Part shown: positions 24,449 to 32,628 of the stretch, piece after piece
Layout: every line of letters starts with the position of its first letter
How positions within the stretch are numbered: position 1 is the first letter of the stretch
Source of the DNA: Hallerella sp963660435
Lineage (GTDB): Bacteria > Fibrobacterota > Fibrobacteria > Fibrobacterales > Fibrobacteraceae
DNA length: 53,589 nucleotides
Assembly (NCBI GenBank): GCA_963660435.1
Contig: CAVKYI010000013.1
Coordinates: forward strand, 1 to 53,589
Direction: 5' to 3'
Notes under the pieces: generated by a model
Told to the model about the DNA's origin: nothing
What the model saw: only the letters and a program-made list of their open reading frames with translations
Database searches by the model: none
Translations under genes and position numbers: made by a program

Positions 24449-24959
24449 CATCAACCTCCACCTTCCTGAATCCTGTTTCGACCTTTAGGGAAACGAGTTC
24501 TTCCAGAATCCTTGCCGCGGTCTTGCCCAAGAGCGGATCGCGAAGATCCGGGGCGATTTCCGCAAGCGGAACCATGACAAAGCCCCGCGAAGCCGCCAAC
24601 GGATGCGGAACGACCGGACCTCTCGGACGATAGTCGCAAATCTGTTCGCCGTAGTAGAGCAGATCGAGGTCGATTTCGCGACATTCCCAATGGCCGCGCG
24701 GACGGCGACCAAGGAAGAGTTCCGCGCCCTTCAGGTAGTTGAGCAGCTTCCGAGGACCCCTGCCATACCAGAAGGAGACGACCTGGTTCAGGAATGCGCC
24801 TTGATTCTGCGGACCGACCGGAGGGGTTTCGTAGATGGAACTTTCCTGCCAGCCGCCCAGGGAGACACGACGGAGCATAGCCCGAGCCTCCGCGAGACGC
24901 TTGCCCCGAGGCGCGATGTTGCTTCCTAAAGCGACGAAAACTCGTTCCAAGGATTCCAC
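24441..24959 (-). CDS. folK: 6-hydroxymethyl-7,8-dihydropterin pyrophosphokinase
   Basis: This enzyme of folate synthesis (172 residues from the chosen GTG) transfers pyrophosphate from ATP to hydroxymethyl-dihydropterin. Recognised are FVALGSNIAPR near the N-terminus, SSIYETPPVGPQNQGAFLNQVV, the metal-binding REIDLDLLYYG, and VVPHPLAASRGFVMVPLAEIAPD. The start is uncertain because the frame is open to 25028 with no Shine-Dalgarno. GTG at 24959 is preferred, because TATATT ends seven bases upstream, matching the leaderless pattern of this window, and because it gives a normal length. It is divergent from rho and heads an operon with the kinase and panC. FolA, of the same pathway, is at 39.8 kb. 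Confidence 0.92.
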   Translation of the reverse strand: MESLERVFVALGSNIAPRGKRLAEARAMLRRVSLGGWQESSIYETPPVGPQNQGAFLNQVVSFWYGRGPRKLLNYLKGAELFLGRRPRGHWECREIDLDLLYYGEQICDYRPRGPVVPHPLAASRGFVMVPLAEIAPDLRDPLLGKTAARILEELVSLKVETGFRKVEVDDE

Positions 24960-24966
24960 AGATGCC

Positions 24967-24972
24967 AATATA
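24967..24972 (-). promoter_or_regulatory. -10 element of folK, predicted leaderless start
   Basis: TATATT (TATATTGG on the minus strand) ends seven bases before the GTG at 24959. No Shine-Dalgarno is present. Confidence 0.45.
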
Positions 24973-25044
24973 GATTTTTTTATGTATATTAACGCTCGGA
25001 TCGAGCATTCTTGCTTTTTCCGCATCATTTTTCACAAATCCCTT

Positions 25045-25050
25045 TATCTT
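25045..25050 (+). promoter_or_regulatory. -10 element of rho
   Basis: TATCTT (TATCTTG) lies 23 bases before the GTG of rho, giving a short leader of about 17 bases that contains AGGAG (25064-25068). There is no long leader of the kind used for autoregulation of E. coli rho. Confidence 0.4.
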
Positions 25051-25073
25051 GTTCACAGTTCGCAGGAGTCCCT

Positions 25074-26999
25074 GTGCCCAGACCGAAAAAAAACGACGGT
25101 TCTTCTTCCGTTCATCTGATTTCCGATACGATTTCCCCCGATACCCCGATTCCGGATCTTTCCGCACTGGGCGACCTAGCCGCCCCCATCACGTTCCCGG
25201 AAGACCAGGCCCAGCCAGCCGAAAGCCAGGCTCCCAAGCGTCACCGCGGTCGTCCCCGCAAGACGCACACCGAAGAATCCGGCGACACGGTAGCGATGCA
25301 GAGTGCCCCGGAAGCGACATTCCAGCCTGACGAATTTTCAAAGGATCCGGCTCCGACTTCGGAACTTTCCGGAGAACCCGTCATCACGGCCACTCCCGGC
25401 ACAAGCGAGCTCGCCGAAGAGAACCAGGGTTCCCTCCCCGCCGAAGCGGGAACGACGGTCGCCTCGGCAAACGCGGGAAACACGTCCGCCGACATGAGCG
25501 CGGTCCAGAACAATCCCGCGTTCGAAGCTCCGATGCCCGACGCGCCTTTTGGCGGAACGAACCGCTACAACCGTCGCTTCGGAAACGGCAACGAAAATTT
25601 CAACGCGAACTACAACAACAATCGCCACGGCAAGTTCAACAAGTTCGGACGTAACAAGTACGGAAGAAACAACCGCTACCTGCCGGACGACATTCCCGAC
25701 GACCAGCTCCAGGCGCCCCCGGCGGATCCCGAAAAGGTCGCGATAGCCATGCAGCGTTGGCGCGAACTTCGCAACACGCCGATGTTCGACCTGCAGGAGA
25801 AAGCCGTTTCACTCAACATCCCCGATGTCAAGCGTCTCAAGAAACAGGCGCTCATCTATCGGATTCTCGGAGCCATTTCCGGCGAAGGCGCGCCCATCTA
25901 CACGGAAGGCACGCTCGAAATCATGAAGGAAGGCTACGGGTTCCTGCGTAATGCCGACCTGAACTATCTCGCCGGACAGGACGACATCTATATCAGTCCG
26001 AACCAGATTCGCCGCTTCGAGCTCAAGTCCGGCGATTCCATCACGGGTCTCGTGCGCCAGCCGCGCGACAACGAACGCTACTTCGGGCTTGCGCGTGTCG
26101 ATACGGTGAACGGCGAAGACCCGGCAAAGACAAAGCACCGCGTCGCATTCGAATATCTGACCCCGATACACCCATACCAGAAGCTGAACCTGGAATGGAA
26201 ACAGGATGAATATTCCACGCGCATCATGGATCTGTTCTCGCCCATCGGCAAGGGCCAGCGCAGCATCCTGCTTGCTCCGCCGCGGACCGGAAAAACCGTT
26301 CTTCTCCAAAATATCGCGGGCGCCATCGCGAAGAACCATCCGGAAGTCAAGCTGTTCGTTCTTCTCATCGACGAACGCCCGGAAGAAGTCACCGACATGC
26401 GCAGGCACGTCAAGGGCGAAGTCATCGCTTCGACATTCGACGAACCGCCGGAACACCACACGCAAGTCGCCGACATTCTCCTCGAAAAGGCAAAACGCCT
26501 CGTCGAATACGGCAACGATGTCGTCATCCTGCTCGATTCCATCACGCGCTTTGCCCGGGCAAACAACGTCGTCATTCCCCATTCGGGAAAGATTCTTTCC
26601 GGTGGCGTGGATGCGCTCGCCATGCAACGCCCAAAGCGTTTCTTCGGTGCGGCACGCAAGATCGAAAACGGCGGTTCGCTCACCATCATCGGCACGGCTC
26701 TTATCGACACGGGAAGCCGCATGGACGAAGTCATCTTCGAAGAGTTCAAGGGTACAGGCAACATGGAGCTTGTCCTCGACCGCCGCATCGCCGAAAAGCG
26801 CATCTGGCCCGCCATCGACATTTTCAAGTCCGGGACCCGCAAGGAAGAGCTTCTGCTCGACGACGATACGCTCCGCCGCGTCTGGATTCTCCGCAAGTTC
26901 CTGCAGGAACAGACCTCCGTGGAAATCATGGAATTTATGCGTGACAAGCTTTCGAAGACAAGGACCAACGAAGAGTTCCTGGCTTCGATGAACGGCTAA
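25074..26999 (+). CDS. rho: Transcription termination factor Rho with long disordered N-terminal region
   Basis: The protein has 641 residues from the GTG at 25074 (AGGAG five bases upstream; open frame upstream to 25011 rejected); E. coli Rho has 419. Residues 1 to about 215 are low-complexity: first acidic/Pro/Ser/Ala-rich with a KRHRGRPRKT patch, then an Asn/Gly/Arg-rich stretch (about 160-205). The Rho N-domain starts near 226 (DLQEKAVSLNI), the OB-fold RNA site is at about 276-352 (YGFLRNADLNYL), and the ATPase carries Walker A PPRTGKTVLL near 402 and VDALAMQRPKRFFGAARKIE. Long disordered insertions in Rho are known from Bacteroidota, where they can drive condensates. It heads an operon with proC. 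Confidence 0.97.
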   Translation: MPRPKKNDGSSSVHLISDTISPDTPIPDLSALGDLAAPITFPEDQAQPAESQAPKRHRGRPRKTHTEESGDTVAMQSAPEATFQPDEFSKDPAPTSELSGEPVITATPGTSELAEENQGSLPAEAGTTVASANAGNTSADMSAVQNNPAFEAPMPDAPFGGTNRYNRRFGNGNENFNANYNNNRHGKFNKFGRNKYGRNNRYLPDDIPDDQLQAPPADPEKVAIAMQRWRELRNTPMFDLQEKAVSLNIPDVKRLKKQALIYRILGAISGEGAPIYTEGTLEIMKEGYGFLRNADLNYLAGQDDIYISPNQIRRFELKSGDSITGLVRQPRDNERYFGLARVDTVNGEDPAKTKHRVAFEYLTPIHPYQKLNLEWKQDEYSTRIMDLFSPIGKGQRSILLAPPRTGKTVLLQNIAGAIAKNHPEVKLFVLLIDERPEEVTDMRRHVKGEVIASTFDEPPEHHTQVADILLEKAKRLVEYGNDVVILLDSITRFARANNVVIPHSGKILSGGVDALAMQRPKRFFGAARKIENGGSLTIIGTALIDTGSRMDEVIFEEFKGTGNMELVLDRRIAEKRIWPAIDIFKSGTRKEELLLDDDTLRRVWILRKFLQEQTSVEIMEFMRDKLSKTRTNEEFLASMNG

Positions 27000-27009
27000 G
27001 GAGTCCAAC

Positions 27010-27822
27010 ATGACTAAGAAAATCGCATTTGCCGGAGCCGGAAACATGGGAGGCGCGATTCTCCGCGGGCTTCTCTCGGCAGGCAAGAATCCCGGAGAAA
27101 TCCTCTTCTACGAACCGTTCGAAAAGACGGCAAGGCCTGTCGAAGAACTCGGCGCTGTCCGCTATGCCGACTTCGGAGAGATGGCTAACGCCGCGGATGT
27201 CATTTTTCTCTGTGTGAAGCCCCAGGTCTTTGGAGCCGTCGCCGGGGAATGGAGCAGGAGCGCCAAGGGAAAGTGCGCGTCTCGACCGGAAATCGTCTCC
27301 ATCATGGCAGGCGTTTCCCGAAAGAAGATCATCGACTCCCTGGACTTCGAGCACGGCGATGTCGTCCGGGTGATGCCGAACCTGCCGCTTACCGTCGGGA
27401 AAGGCGCCATCGCCATGGCGACCGACGGCGTTTCCACGGAATCGCTCGAAACGGCCAAGGAAATTCTCGAAACCGTCGGAGCGGTCGTCACGGTGAGCGA
27501 GAACCTGATCGATGCGGTCACCGGGCTTTCCGGCAGCGCACCGGCATATGTTTTCGAATTCGTCGAGGGTCTTGTCCGAGGCGGCGTCAAGATGGGGCTT
27601 TCCCGCCCCGTCGCCATGGAACTCACGCTTGCGACAATCGAAGGGAGCGTCGAACTTCTGAAAAAGTCCGGCAAGGGAACGGGCGAACTTTCCGCAATGG
27701 TTTCGTCGCCTGCGGGAACGACAATCGCCGGAGTACAGGTTCTCGAAGACGCGGGATTCCGCGGTACGCTGATGCGCACGGTCGAAGCGGCAACCCTCCG
27801 TTCCCAGGCGCTAGGCAAATAA
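27010..27822 (+). CDS. proC: Pyrroline-5-carboxylate reductase
   Basis: This 270-residue enzyme makes proline from pyrroline-5-carboxylate with NAD(P)H. The Rossmann motif is IAFAGAGNMGGAILRGLL at the N-terminus, with FLCVKPQ near residue 64. The family signature TGLSGSAPAYVFEFVEGLVRGGVKMGL lies at about 174-200, and the SPAGTTIAGVQVLE block follows. Length is standard. AAGGAG upstream supports the ATG, which lies ten bases after the rho stop. Confidence 0.96.
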   Translation: MTKKIAFAGAGNMGGAILRGLLSAGKNPGEILFYEPFEKTARPVEELGAVRYADFGEMANAADVIFLCVKPQVFGAVAGEWSRSAKGKCASRPEIVSIMAGVSRKKIIDSLDFEHGDVVRVMPNLPLTVGKGAIAMATDGVSTESLETAKEILETVGAVVTVSENLIDAVTGLSGSAPAYVFEFVEGLVRGGVKMGLSRPVAMELTLATIEGSVELLKKSGKGTGELSAMVSSPAGTTIAGVQVLEDAGFRGTLMRTVEAATLRSQALGK

Positions 27823-27828
27823 GCCCTT

Positions 27829-29175
27829 ATGGGAAAGACTCGAATTCTCATCCTTTCCGAAGAAGACGAAAACGTTTCCTTCATCGAAGATGTCCTTTCG
27901 AGCGTTGGCGGATACGAAACCAGAATCTGCGAAGACAACCTGCAAGCGGCGGACATGTTCCGTCGCTTTTCGCCTGCTATCACGGTCATCAATCTAGAAC
28001 GCGAATATCCGGACGACATGTTCCACACCTTTCGCGAAATTTCACCGGCAGCGAGGTTTCTGGGCTTTTCCCGAAATTTCCAAAGACTGTCCCCATTCCA
28101 GGCGCATTTTTTCAGCGCGATTCTCTCGCCCGAGGAATTGCGCGTCCGCTTCATGACGGAGATTCTCGCTCTCAAGGGCCAGTCGGAAATATTCGCCACC
28201 ATCAACGAATCCCTGAAAAAAATCGTCGGGCACAGCGAACCCGTCAAAAGACTCTACGATTCGATTCTCAAGGCAATCCGCAGCAAGGGAGCAACGGTTC
28301 TTATCCAGGGAGAATCCGGAGTCGGCAAGGAACTTGTCGCCAAGGCTATCGCCTCCGTCTCCCACAACCTGGTATCCGTCAATTGCAGCGCGATAAGCGA
28401 AAGCCTTTTCGAAAGCGAACTCTTCGGCCACGTCCGCGGTTCCTTTACCGGAGCCATCACCGAAAGAAAGGGACTTTTCGAAGCGGCAAACGGAGGCATC
28501 CTCTACCTAGACGAAGTCGGAGACATTCCGCTCCCGATGCAAGCGAAACTTTTGCGCGCCTTGCAGGAGGGCGAAATACGCCCGATAGGCTCCAACGAGA
28601 CAAAGAAAATCAAGGTCCAGATAGTCGCCGCGACAAGCCACCGCCTAGAAGAGGAAGCCGAAAGAGGCTCTTTCCGAAAGGACCTGTTCTACCGTCTGAA
28701 CGTCATCCCTATCGAAGTTCCCGCCCTGCGCAATCGCAAGGAAGACATCCCGGAACTGGTCCATCACTTCGTTCGTGAATTTTCCCCGCGAGGAACCTCG
28801 CCGAAAATTTCCGACGAGACGATGCAAGCCCTTGTGGATTACGACTGGCCGGGAAACATCCGCGAGCTGGAAAACGCCATCCATCGGGCGATTGTCCTCA
28901 TGGACGGAGACGAAATCGTCTGGAAATACATTTTCCCGGGAAAGAGCGACCGATCCGACGCGACTCCGCGCCACACCCGAGAAGACCTTTCCTTCGAGGA
29001 ATTCCAGAAAATCCAGAAGGACGAGGAACGCGATTTCATCATATCGAAAATCCGTAAGAACGGAGGATCCGTCAAGAAGACCGCCGAGGAATTCGGCATG
29101 ATGCGCCAGGCGCTTTACGCCTATGCGGCCCGCATCGGTCTAGACATCAAGAACATCCGAAAGGAAACGCGCTAG
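27829..29175 (+). CDS. Sigma-54-dependent transcriptional activator with degenerate receiver
   Basis: The protein (448 residues) has an NtrC-like layout. Residues 1 to about 115 look like a receiver domain (RILILSEEDENVSFIEDVL start), but the phosphorylatable Asp is Asn55 (ITVINLE) and the conserved Lys of the KP motif is absent, so it is probably a pseudoreceiver. The AAA+ domain (about 135-365) has Walker A GESGVGKE (161-168), GSFTGA (about 204-209, the sigma-54 contact loop, with Ser for Ala), and DEVGDIP. The C-terminal Fis-type helix-turn-helix is GGSVKKTAEEFGMMRQALYAYAARIG. No histidine kinase gene is adjacent. It follows proC by six bases and shares the CTAG stop palindrome with the convergent gene. 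Confidence 0.92.
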   Translation: MGKTRILILSEEDENVSFIEDVLSSVGGYETRICEDNLQAADMFRRFSPAITVINLEREYPDDMFHTFREISPAARFLGFSRNFQRLSPFQAHFFSAILSPEELRVRFMTEILALKGQSEIFATINESLKKIVGHSEPVKRLYDSILKAIRSKGATVLIQGESGVGKELVAKAIASVSHNLVSVNCSAISESLFESELFGHVRGSFTGAITERKGLFEAANGGILYLDEVGDIPLPMQAKLLRALQEGEIRPIGSNETKKIKVQIVAATSHRLEEEAERGSFRKDLFYRLNVIPIEVPALRNRKEDIPELVHHFVREFSPRGTSPKISDETMQALVDYDWPGNIRELENAIHRAIVLMDGDEIVWKYIFPGKSDRSDATPRHTREDLSFEEFQKIQKDEERDFIISKIRKNGGSVKKTAEEFGMMRQALYAYAARIGLDIKNIRKETR

Positions 29176-30095
29176 TACGCTTCGATGCGATAGCCCTTTT
29201 CTTCCAGCAGCGTCAGAATGTTCGAGGAGCCGACCAGATGGGCGCTTCCGACGACGACAAAGGCCTTTTGCCCCGAAGAGGCGAGCGAATCGACGCTTTT
29301 CGCCATCCGGACATTTCGCTTGGCGCCAAGCTCTTCCTCGTAGGCATCGTCAGAAGTATCCGCATCCAGAAATTTTCGAAGCGTCTCCGCATCGCCGCAT
29401 TTCCAGGCCTTGGCAACGCCTGCAAGCATCGAATCCGCCGTCTGGATTTGCCAAAGCGTGTTCTCCAGGTATTCGATTCCAAGCGAATCCGCGGTGTTCG
29501 AAAATATCCCTATCTGGGAATCCGGAGTTTCCAGGGCGAAAACCTCCTTTCCCTGGTCTTCCGCCCGCAGGAGAATTTCCCGATCGATGCCAAAGTCTCC
29601 CGAAAGTCCCATCCGTTCAAAGGCCATCGCCGAAAGCGAAAACGCGACAAGCCAGGGGCGAAAAGATTCCAGAAGCCGCATCGGGAACCCCCACGCCGAC
29701 GCAAGCGAATCGATTCGACGGAAAAGCGTATCGGGCAAGACGTCCCGCAAAAGGACATTTTCGGGGAGAGTCCCCTTTTCCCGGACAAGGCGTTCCGTCA
29801 CGGCGAGCGTCGAATCTTCGTGGATGTCTAGTTCCGCGGCGACAAGGGTCGCCGCGTCGAGAGCCGAATCGACAACCGGAGCGAACGGATAAAAGGAGGA
29901 ATCCGCCACGTGGATGCTTCCAAATAGCCAGATATCGGGCTGGCCATTCTTCGAGGCCTTCCAGAGCAAGTGCCTTTCTCCGCAGGGACGTTCCTGCAAA
30001 TACGCGGGAAGCGGTTCGAGCCTTCTTGAATCGGCACAGGAGAAAAATTGTACACAAAGTAACAAAGAAAATGCCAAGAAACTAAATTTCTTCAT
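29172..30095 (-). CDS. TraB/GumN (TIKI-like) family lipoprotein
   Basis: The protein (307 residues) has a signal peptide and a possible lipobox at FFSC (Cys20). The two family hallmarks are WLFGSIHVAD (first GxxH, about residues 57-66) and VVVGSAHLVGSSN (second, near 285). TIKI/TraB-like proteins are thought to be metal-dependent peptidases or membrane-associated regulators; the bacterial role is unsettled. The start at ATG 30095 overlaps the ATPase gene by 14 bases. It is the last gene of an operon with a FecCD-type importer, which hints at a metal- or cofactor-related job. Confidence 0.82.
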   Translation of the reverse strand: MKKFSFLAFSLLLCVQFFSCADSRRLEPLPAYLQERPCGERHLLWKASKNGQPDIWLFGSIHVADSSFYPFAPVVDSALDAATLVAAELDIHEDSTLAVTERLVREKGTLPENVLLRDVLPDTLFRRIDSLASAWGFPMRLLESFRPWLVAFSLSAMAFERMGLSGDFGIDREILLRAEDQGKEVFALETPDSQIGIFSNTADSLGIEYLENTLWQIQTADSMLAGVAKAWKCGDAETLRKFLDADTSDDAYEEELGAKRNVRMAKSVDSLASSGQKAFVVVGSAHLVGSSNILTLLEEKGYRIEAY

Positions 30096-30834
30096 CGCGA
30101 CTTCCCGCCAAGAATTCGCCGCCGGCCCACGCCAGGAAACCGGAACGCGCCAAGGATTCCGGAAAATCTTCCCGAACGCTTCCCTTGCCGTCAAACGCGA
30201 CAAGCCTGTCCGAAAACCTCAAGGCGTAGTCGAGGTGATGCGTCGAAAGCAGCACGGCGACATTTTTCTCCCTGGCAGTCCTCTTCAAAAGCCAGAAGAG
30301 TGAAAGAATGTTCGGAATATCCAGAAACGCGGTGGGTTCATCGAGAAGCAATACTTTCGGCTCAGACGCAAAAGCCCGCGCAAGAAACACCCGCGAGCGT
30401 TCTCCATCCGACAGTTCCGCGACCCGCCTGTTCGCAAAGGATTCCATGCCGACGCTCGACAAGGCAAGTTCGATCGCCTCGTCATCCCGTCCCGATCGTC
30501 CGTCTAGCCAGCCGGAATAGGGAATTCTTCCTAACGAGACGAATTCCCGGACTCCCATGCCAAAAGGAATCCGCGCCTGCGTGAAAACGGAAGCGACGAC
30601 CTTGGCGCGTTCACGCGGGAGTATGCTTTCGAGAGGCCTTCCGCAGAGAAAAACGCGTCCCGACAGCGGACGGAGAAGTCCGGAAATCGTGCGAAGAAGC
30701 GTACTCTTGCCCGAACCGTTAGGCCCGACAAGCGAAACGACCTGGGATCCCAAAAGAACGATATCCGCCCCGGAGAAAAGAGGCTTTCCATATCCCGCCG
30801 AAAGATTTTCCGTTTTCAGAATCGCGTCAGCCAT
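30082..30834 (-). CDS. FecE/BtuD-type ABC transporter ATPase
   Basis: The ATPase (250 residues) is of the iron-siderophore, heme or cobalamin uptake class. Walker A is GPNGSGKST (about 36-44). The segment FTQARIPFGMGVREFVSLGRIPY is characteristic of the subfamily. The signature is LSDGERSRVFLARA (Asp for the usual second Gly), and Walker B is LLLDEPTAFLD. The start at ATG 30834 overlaps the permease stop by eight bases (ATGGCTGA), with GAGG upstream; an earlier in-frame ATG lies inside the permease gene. The substrate cannot be told from the ATPase. Confidence 0.9.
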   Translation of the reverse strand: MADAILKTENLSAGYGKPLFSGADIVLLGSQVVSLVGPNGSGKSTLLRTISGLLRPLSGRVFLCGRPLESILPRERAKVVASVFTQARIPFGMGVREFVSLGRIPYSGWLDGRSGRDDEAIELALSSVGMESFANRRVAELSDGERSRVFLARAFASEPKVLLLDEPTAFLDIPNILSLFWLLKRTAREKNVAVLLSTHHLDYALRFSDRLVAFDGKGSVREDFPESLARSGFLAWAGGEFLAGSRDEEI

Positions 30835-31801
30835 TTCCGCCTCTACGACCCGAACGCAAGAAAATCCACAGGACGACTGGCGCTCCGACAAAGCTTGTCA
30901 CGCTCGACAGAGGAATTCCCGAAACAAGTCCGGAGAGAAGAGCGAGATTTGCGCCCACGAGCGCCGAAGCGGGAAACAGAACGCGGTGATTCGTCGTCCG
31001 AAAGATTCCAAAGGCGATATGCGGAGAAGCAAGTCCTAGGAAGCCGATCGGTCCGCAATAGACGGTCGAACCAGCCGCAAGAAGGCTCGCTCCGAAAAGC
31101 GCGAACATCCGCGAGAACTTCACCCGGATGCCAAGAGATTCCGCAAAGGAATCCCCGACCTGGGCCGCATTCAGATACCTGAGACACAGAACGCAGGGCA
31201 AGATTCCGACCACGGTCACAAGCGCAAAGCTCCCGACACTCGAAAGCGGCACTCGAGAAAACGAGCCAAGCCCCCACGACACGAAGCCGCGCAGCGATTC
31301 CGCCGAACTCGCCGACATGAGGAAGGCGACAACCGCATCGACGAAGTAGCCGACCATCAGCCCGACAATCAGGAGCGATGCGGAATAGGCGACAAATCTT
31401 GACGCAAACAGGACGGCCAGTACAACGAAAAAAGCCCCGACCGCGGCACCTGGAACGACTCCGAGCGTCCCGTTCCCGAGCCCGGCAAGCAATACAAGGG
31501 CGACTCCCAGGTTCGCCCCGGAACTCACGCCCAGGACAAAAGGCCCGGCGAGCGGATTTCTGAAAACGCTTTGCAGCACAAGCCCCGAAACGGCGAGCGA
31601 CATCCCGGACAAGAATGCGGAACACGCCTTGGGAACGCGAATCTGCCAGACGACATCCTCGACAAAAGGCTTTCCCCTGAAAAAGAGAGCGTCCCACACA
31701 TCCGAGAGGCCCAGCGAAGCGGAACCCCAAAAGACTGTTCCCGCCAAAAGCAAGCAGACCGGCACCGCCAGAAGAAGCATTCCGAAAGCAGTCCGGCGCA
31801 T
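30827..31801 (-). CDS. FecCD/BtuC-type ABC transporter permease
   Basis: This 324-residue inner-membrane permease has about ten helices. Family segments are VWQIRVPKACSAFLSGMSLAVSGLVLQSVFRNPLAGPFVLGVSSGAN (about 46-92) and CGPIGFLGLASPHIAFGIFRTTNHRVLFPASALVGA near the C-terminus, the coupling region. It imports an iron-siderophore, heme or cobamide. No periplasmic binding protein gene is seen in the window, so the binding protein is elsewhere or replaced. It begins five bases after the preceding secreted-protein gene. Confidence 0.9.
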   Translation of the reverse strand: MRRTAFGMLLLAVPVCLLLAGTVFWGSASLGLSDVWDALFFRGKPFVEDVVWQIRVPKACSAFLSGMSLAVSGLVLQSVFRNPLAGPFVLGVSSGANLGVALVLLAGLGNGTLGVVPGAAVGAFFVVLAVLFASRFVAYSASLLIVGLMVGYFVDAVVAFLMSASSAESLRGFVSWGLGSFSRVPLSSVGSFALVTVVGILPCVLCLRYLNAAQVGDSFAESLGIRVKFSRMFALFGASLLAAGSTVYCGPIGFLGLASPHIAFGIFRTTNHRVLFPASALVGANLALLSGLVSGIPLSSVTSFVGAPVVLWIFLRSGRRGGNG

Positions 31802-31806
31802 CTTGC

Positions 31807-32580
31807 CTATTTGTCGTTTACATTCAGGACGGACTTCGGAGACTGTCCTTTCCCGTCCGTCCGCCGATAGATTTCCGGAGCGACCCGGTCAAAGCCTTGC
31901 AGCGCGTTCAGCCAGTTGTCGTTCAGATCGCGGAATTCGATCTTTTCCAGGTGGTACTTGAACACGTCGTCCTTGATTTCGAACTGGATGAAGTCCCAGC
32001 GTACAACGCCGCGGTCCTTGAAGACCTCGCGGGCGACGATCGTCGAATCGTTTTCGAAGCGATAGCGGGCGCGGTATGTGTATTCGCCCGTCATCTGGTA
32101 GCGCCCCGAATCCGAATAGGTGCGGGTTGTACCGACGAGCGTATCGTTCATCAGGAACTTGAGTTCCGCGTCGCGGAAAGCGTGTCCGTGCGAAAGGATG
32201 GGAGTTCTCCAGTCGCCGACGACGCGTTCCTTCATCGCCTTCTGGAATACCGTATCGACTTTCCAGGAATCGAAGTTGCTCTTGTCGTACTTCGCCCGCG
32301 GGACATAGCTGCCCGCCTTGATGGCTTCGCGGACGCTGTCCGCCTTGACCTTCGCTACGCTGTCGGAATTGGACTCCCTGGCCTTGGCCTTGAGTGCCGC
32401 CGAGATGGAATCCATCTTGGCTTGAATCGCCTTGCCGAAATCTCCCGGACCGCGAGTGGAAATCTGCGCGGAAGATGACGAGACCCCGGCTTGCGAAGAA
32501 ACGACAGGCGAAGGAACCTGCGCAATGGCGAAGGTGGAAAGACCGAAAAAGGCGAGAACATATGTACAAATTCGATTCAA
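31807..32580 (-). CDS. Secreted protein of unknown function preceding the importer
   Basis: I do not recognise the family. The start is TTG at 32580, chosen because AGAGG lies just upstream and because it gives a clean signal peptide (RICTYVLAFFGLSTFAIA, cleavage before QVPS) in a 257-residue protein. A Ser/Ala-rich linker and a charged helical stretch (about 50-95, repeated KAKADS-like) follow. The C-terminal half is strand-rich (RYQMTGEYTYRARYRFENDSTIVAREVF, WDFIQFEIKDDVFKYHLEKIEF) and could be a lipocalin-like sandwich. It heads the importer operon and is divergent from nspC. Confidence 0.6.
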   Translation of the reverse strand: MNRICTYVLAFFGLSTFAIAQVPSPVVSSQAGVSSSSAQISTRGPGDFGKAIQAKMDSISAALKAKARESNSDSVAKVKADSVREAIKAGSYVPRAKYDKSNFDSWKVDTVFQKAMKERVVGDWRTPILSHGHAFRDAELKFLMNDTLVGTTRTYSDSGRYQMTGEYTYRARYRFENDSTIVAREVFKDRGVVRWDFIQFEIKDDVFKYHLEKIEFRDLNDNWLNALQGFDRVAPEIYRRTDGKGQSPKSVLNVNDK

Positions 32581-32593
32581 GGGAAAACCTCTC

Positions 32594-32622
32594 TTGGCTA
32601 GAAATCTAGCAAAAAGTAAATT
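32594..32622 (+). promoter_or_regulatory. Promoter of nspC-tsaE, predicted leaderless start
   Basis: TTGGCT (32594-32599), 17-bp spacer, TAAATT (32617-32622, extended TAAATTTG). The ATG follows six bases after the -10, and no Shine-Dalgarno is present. This is the best-supported member of the leaderless set because the -35 is also good. Confidence 0.6.
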
Positions 32623-32628
32623 TGGGCT

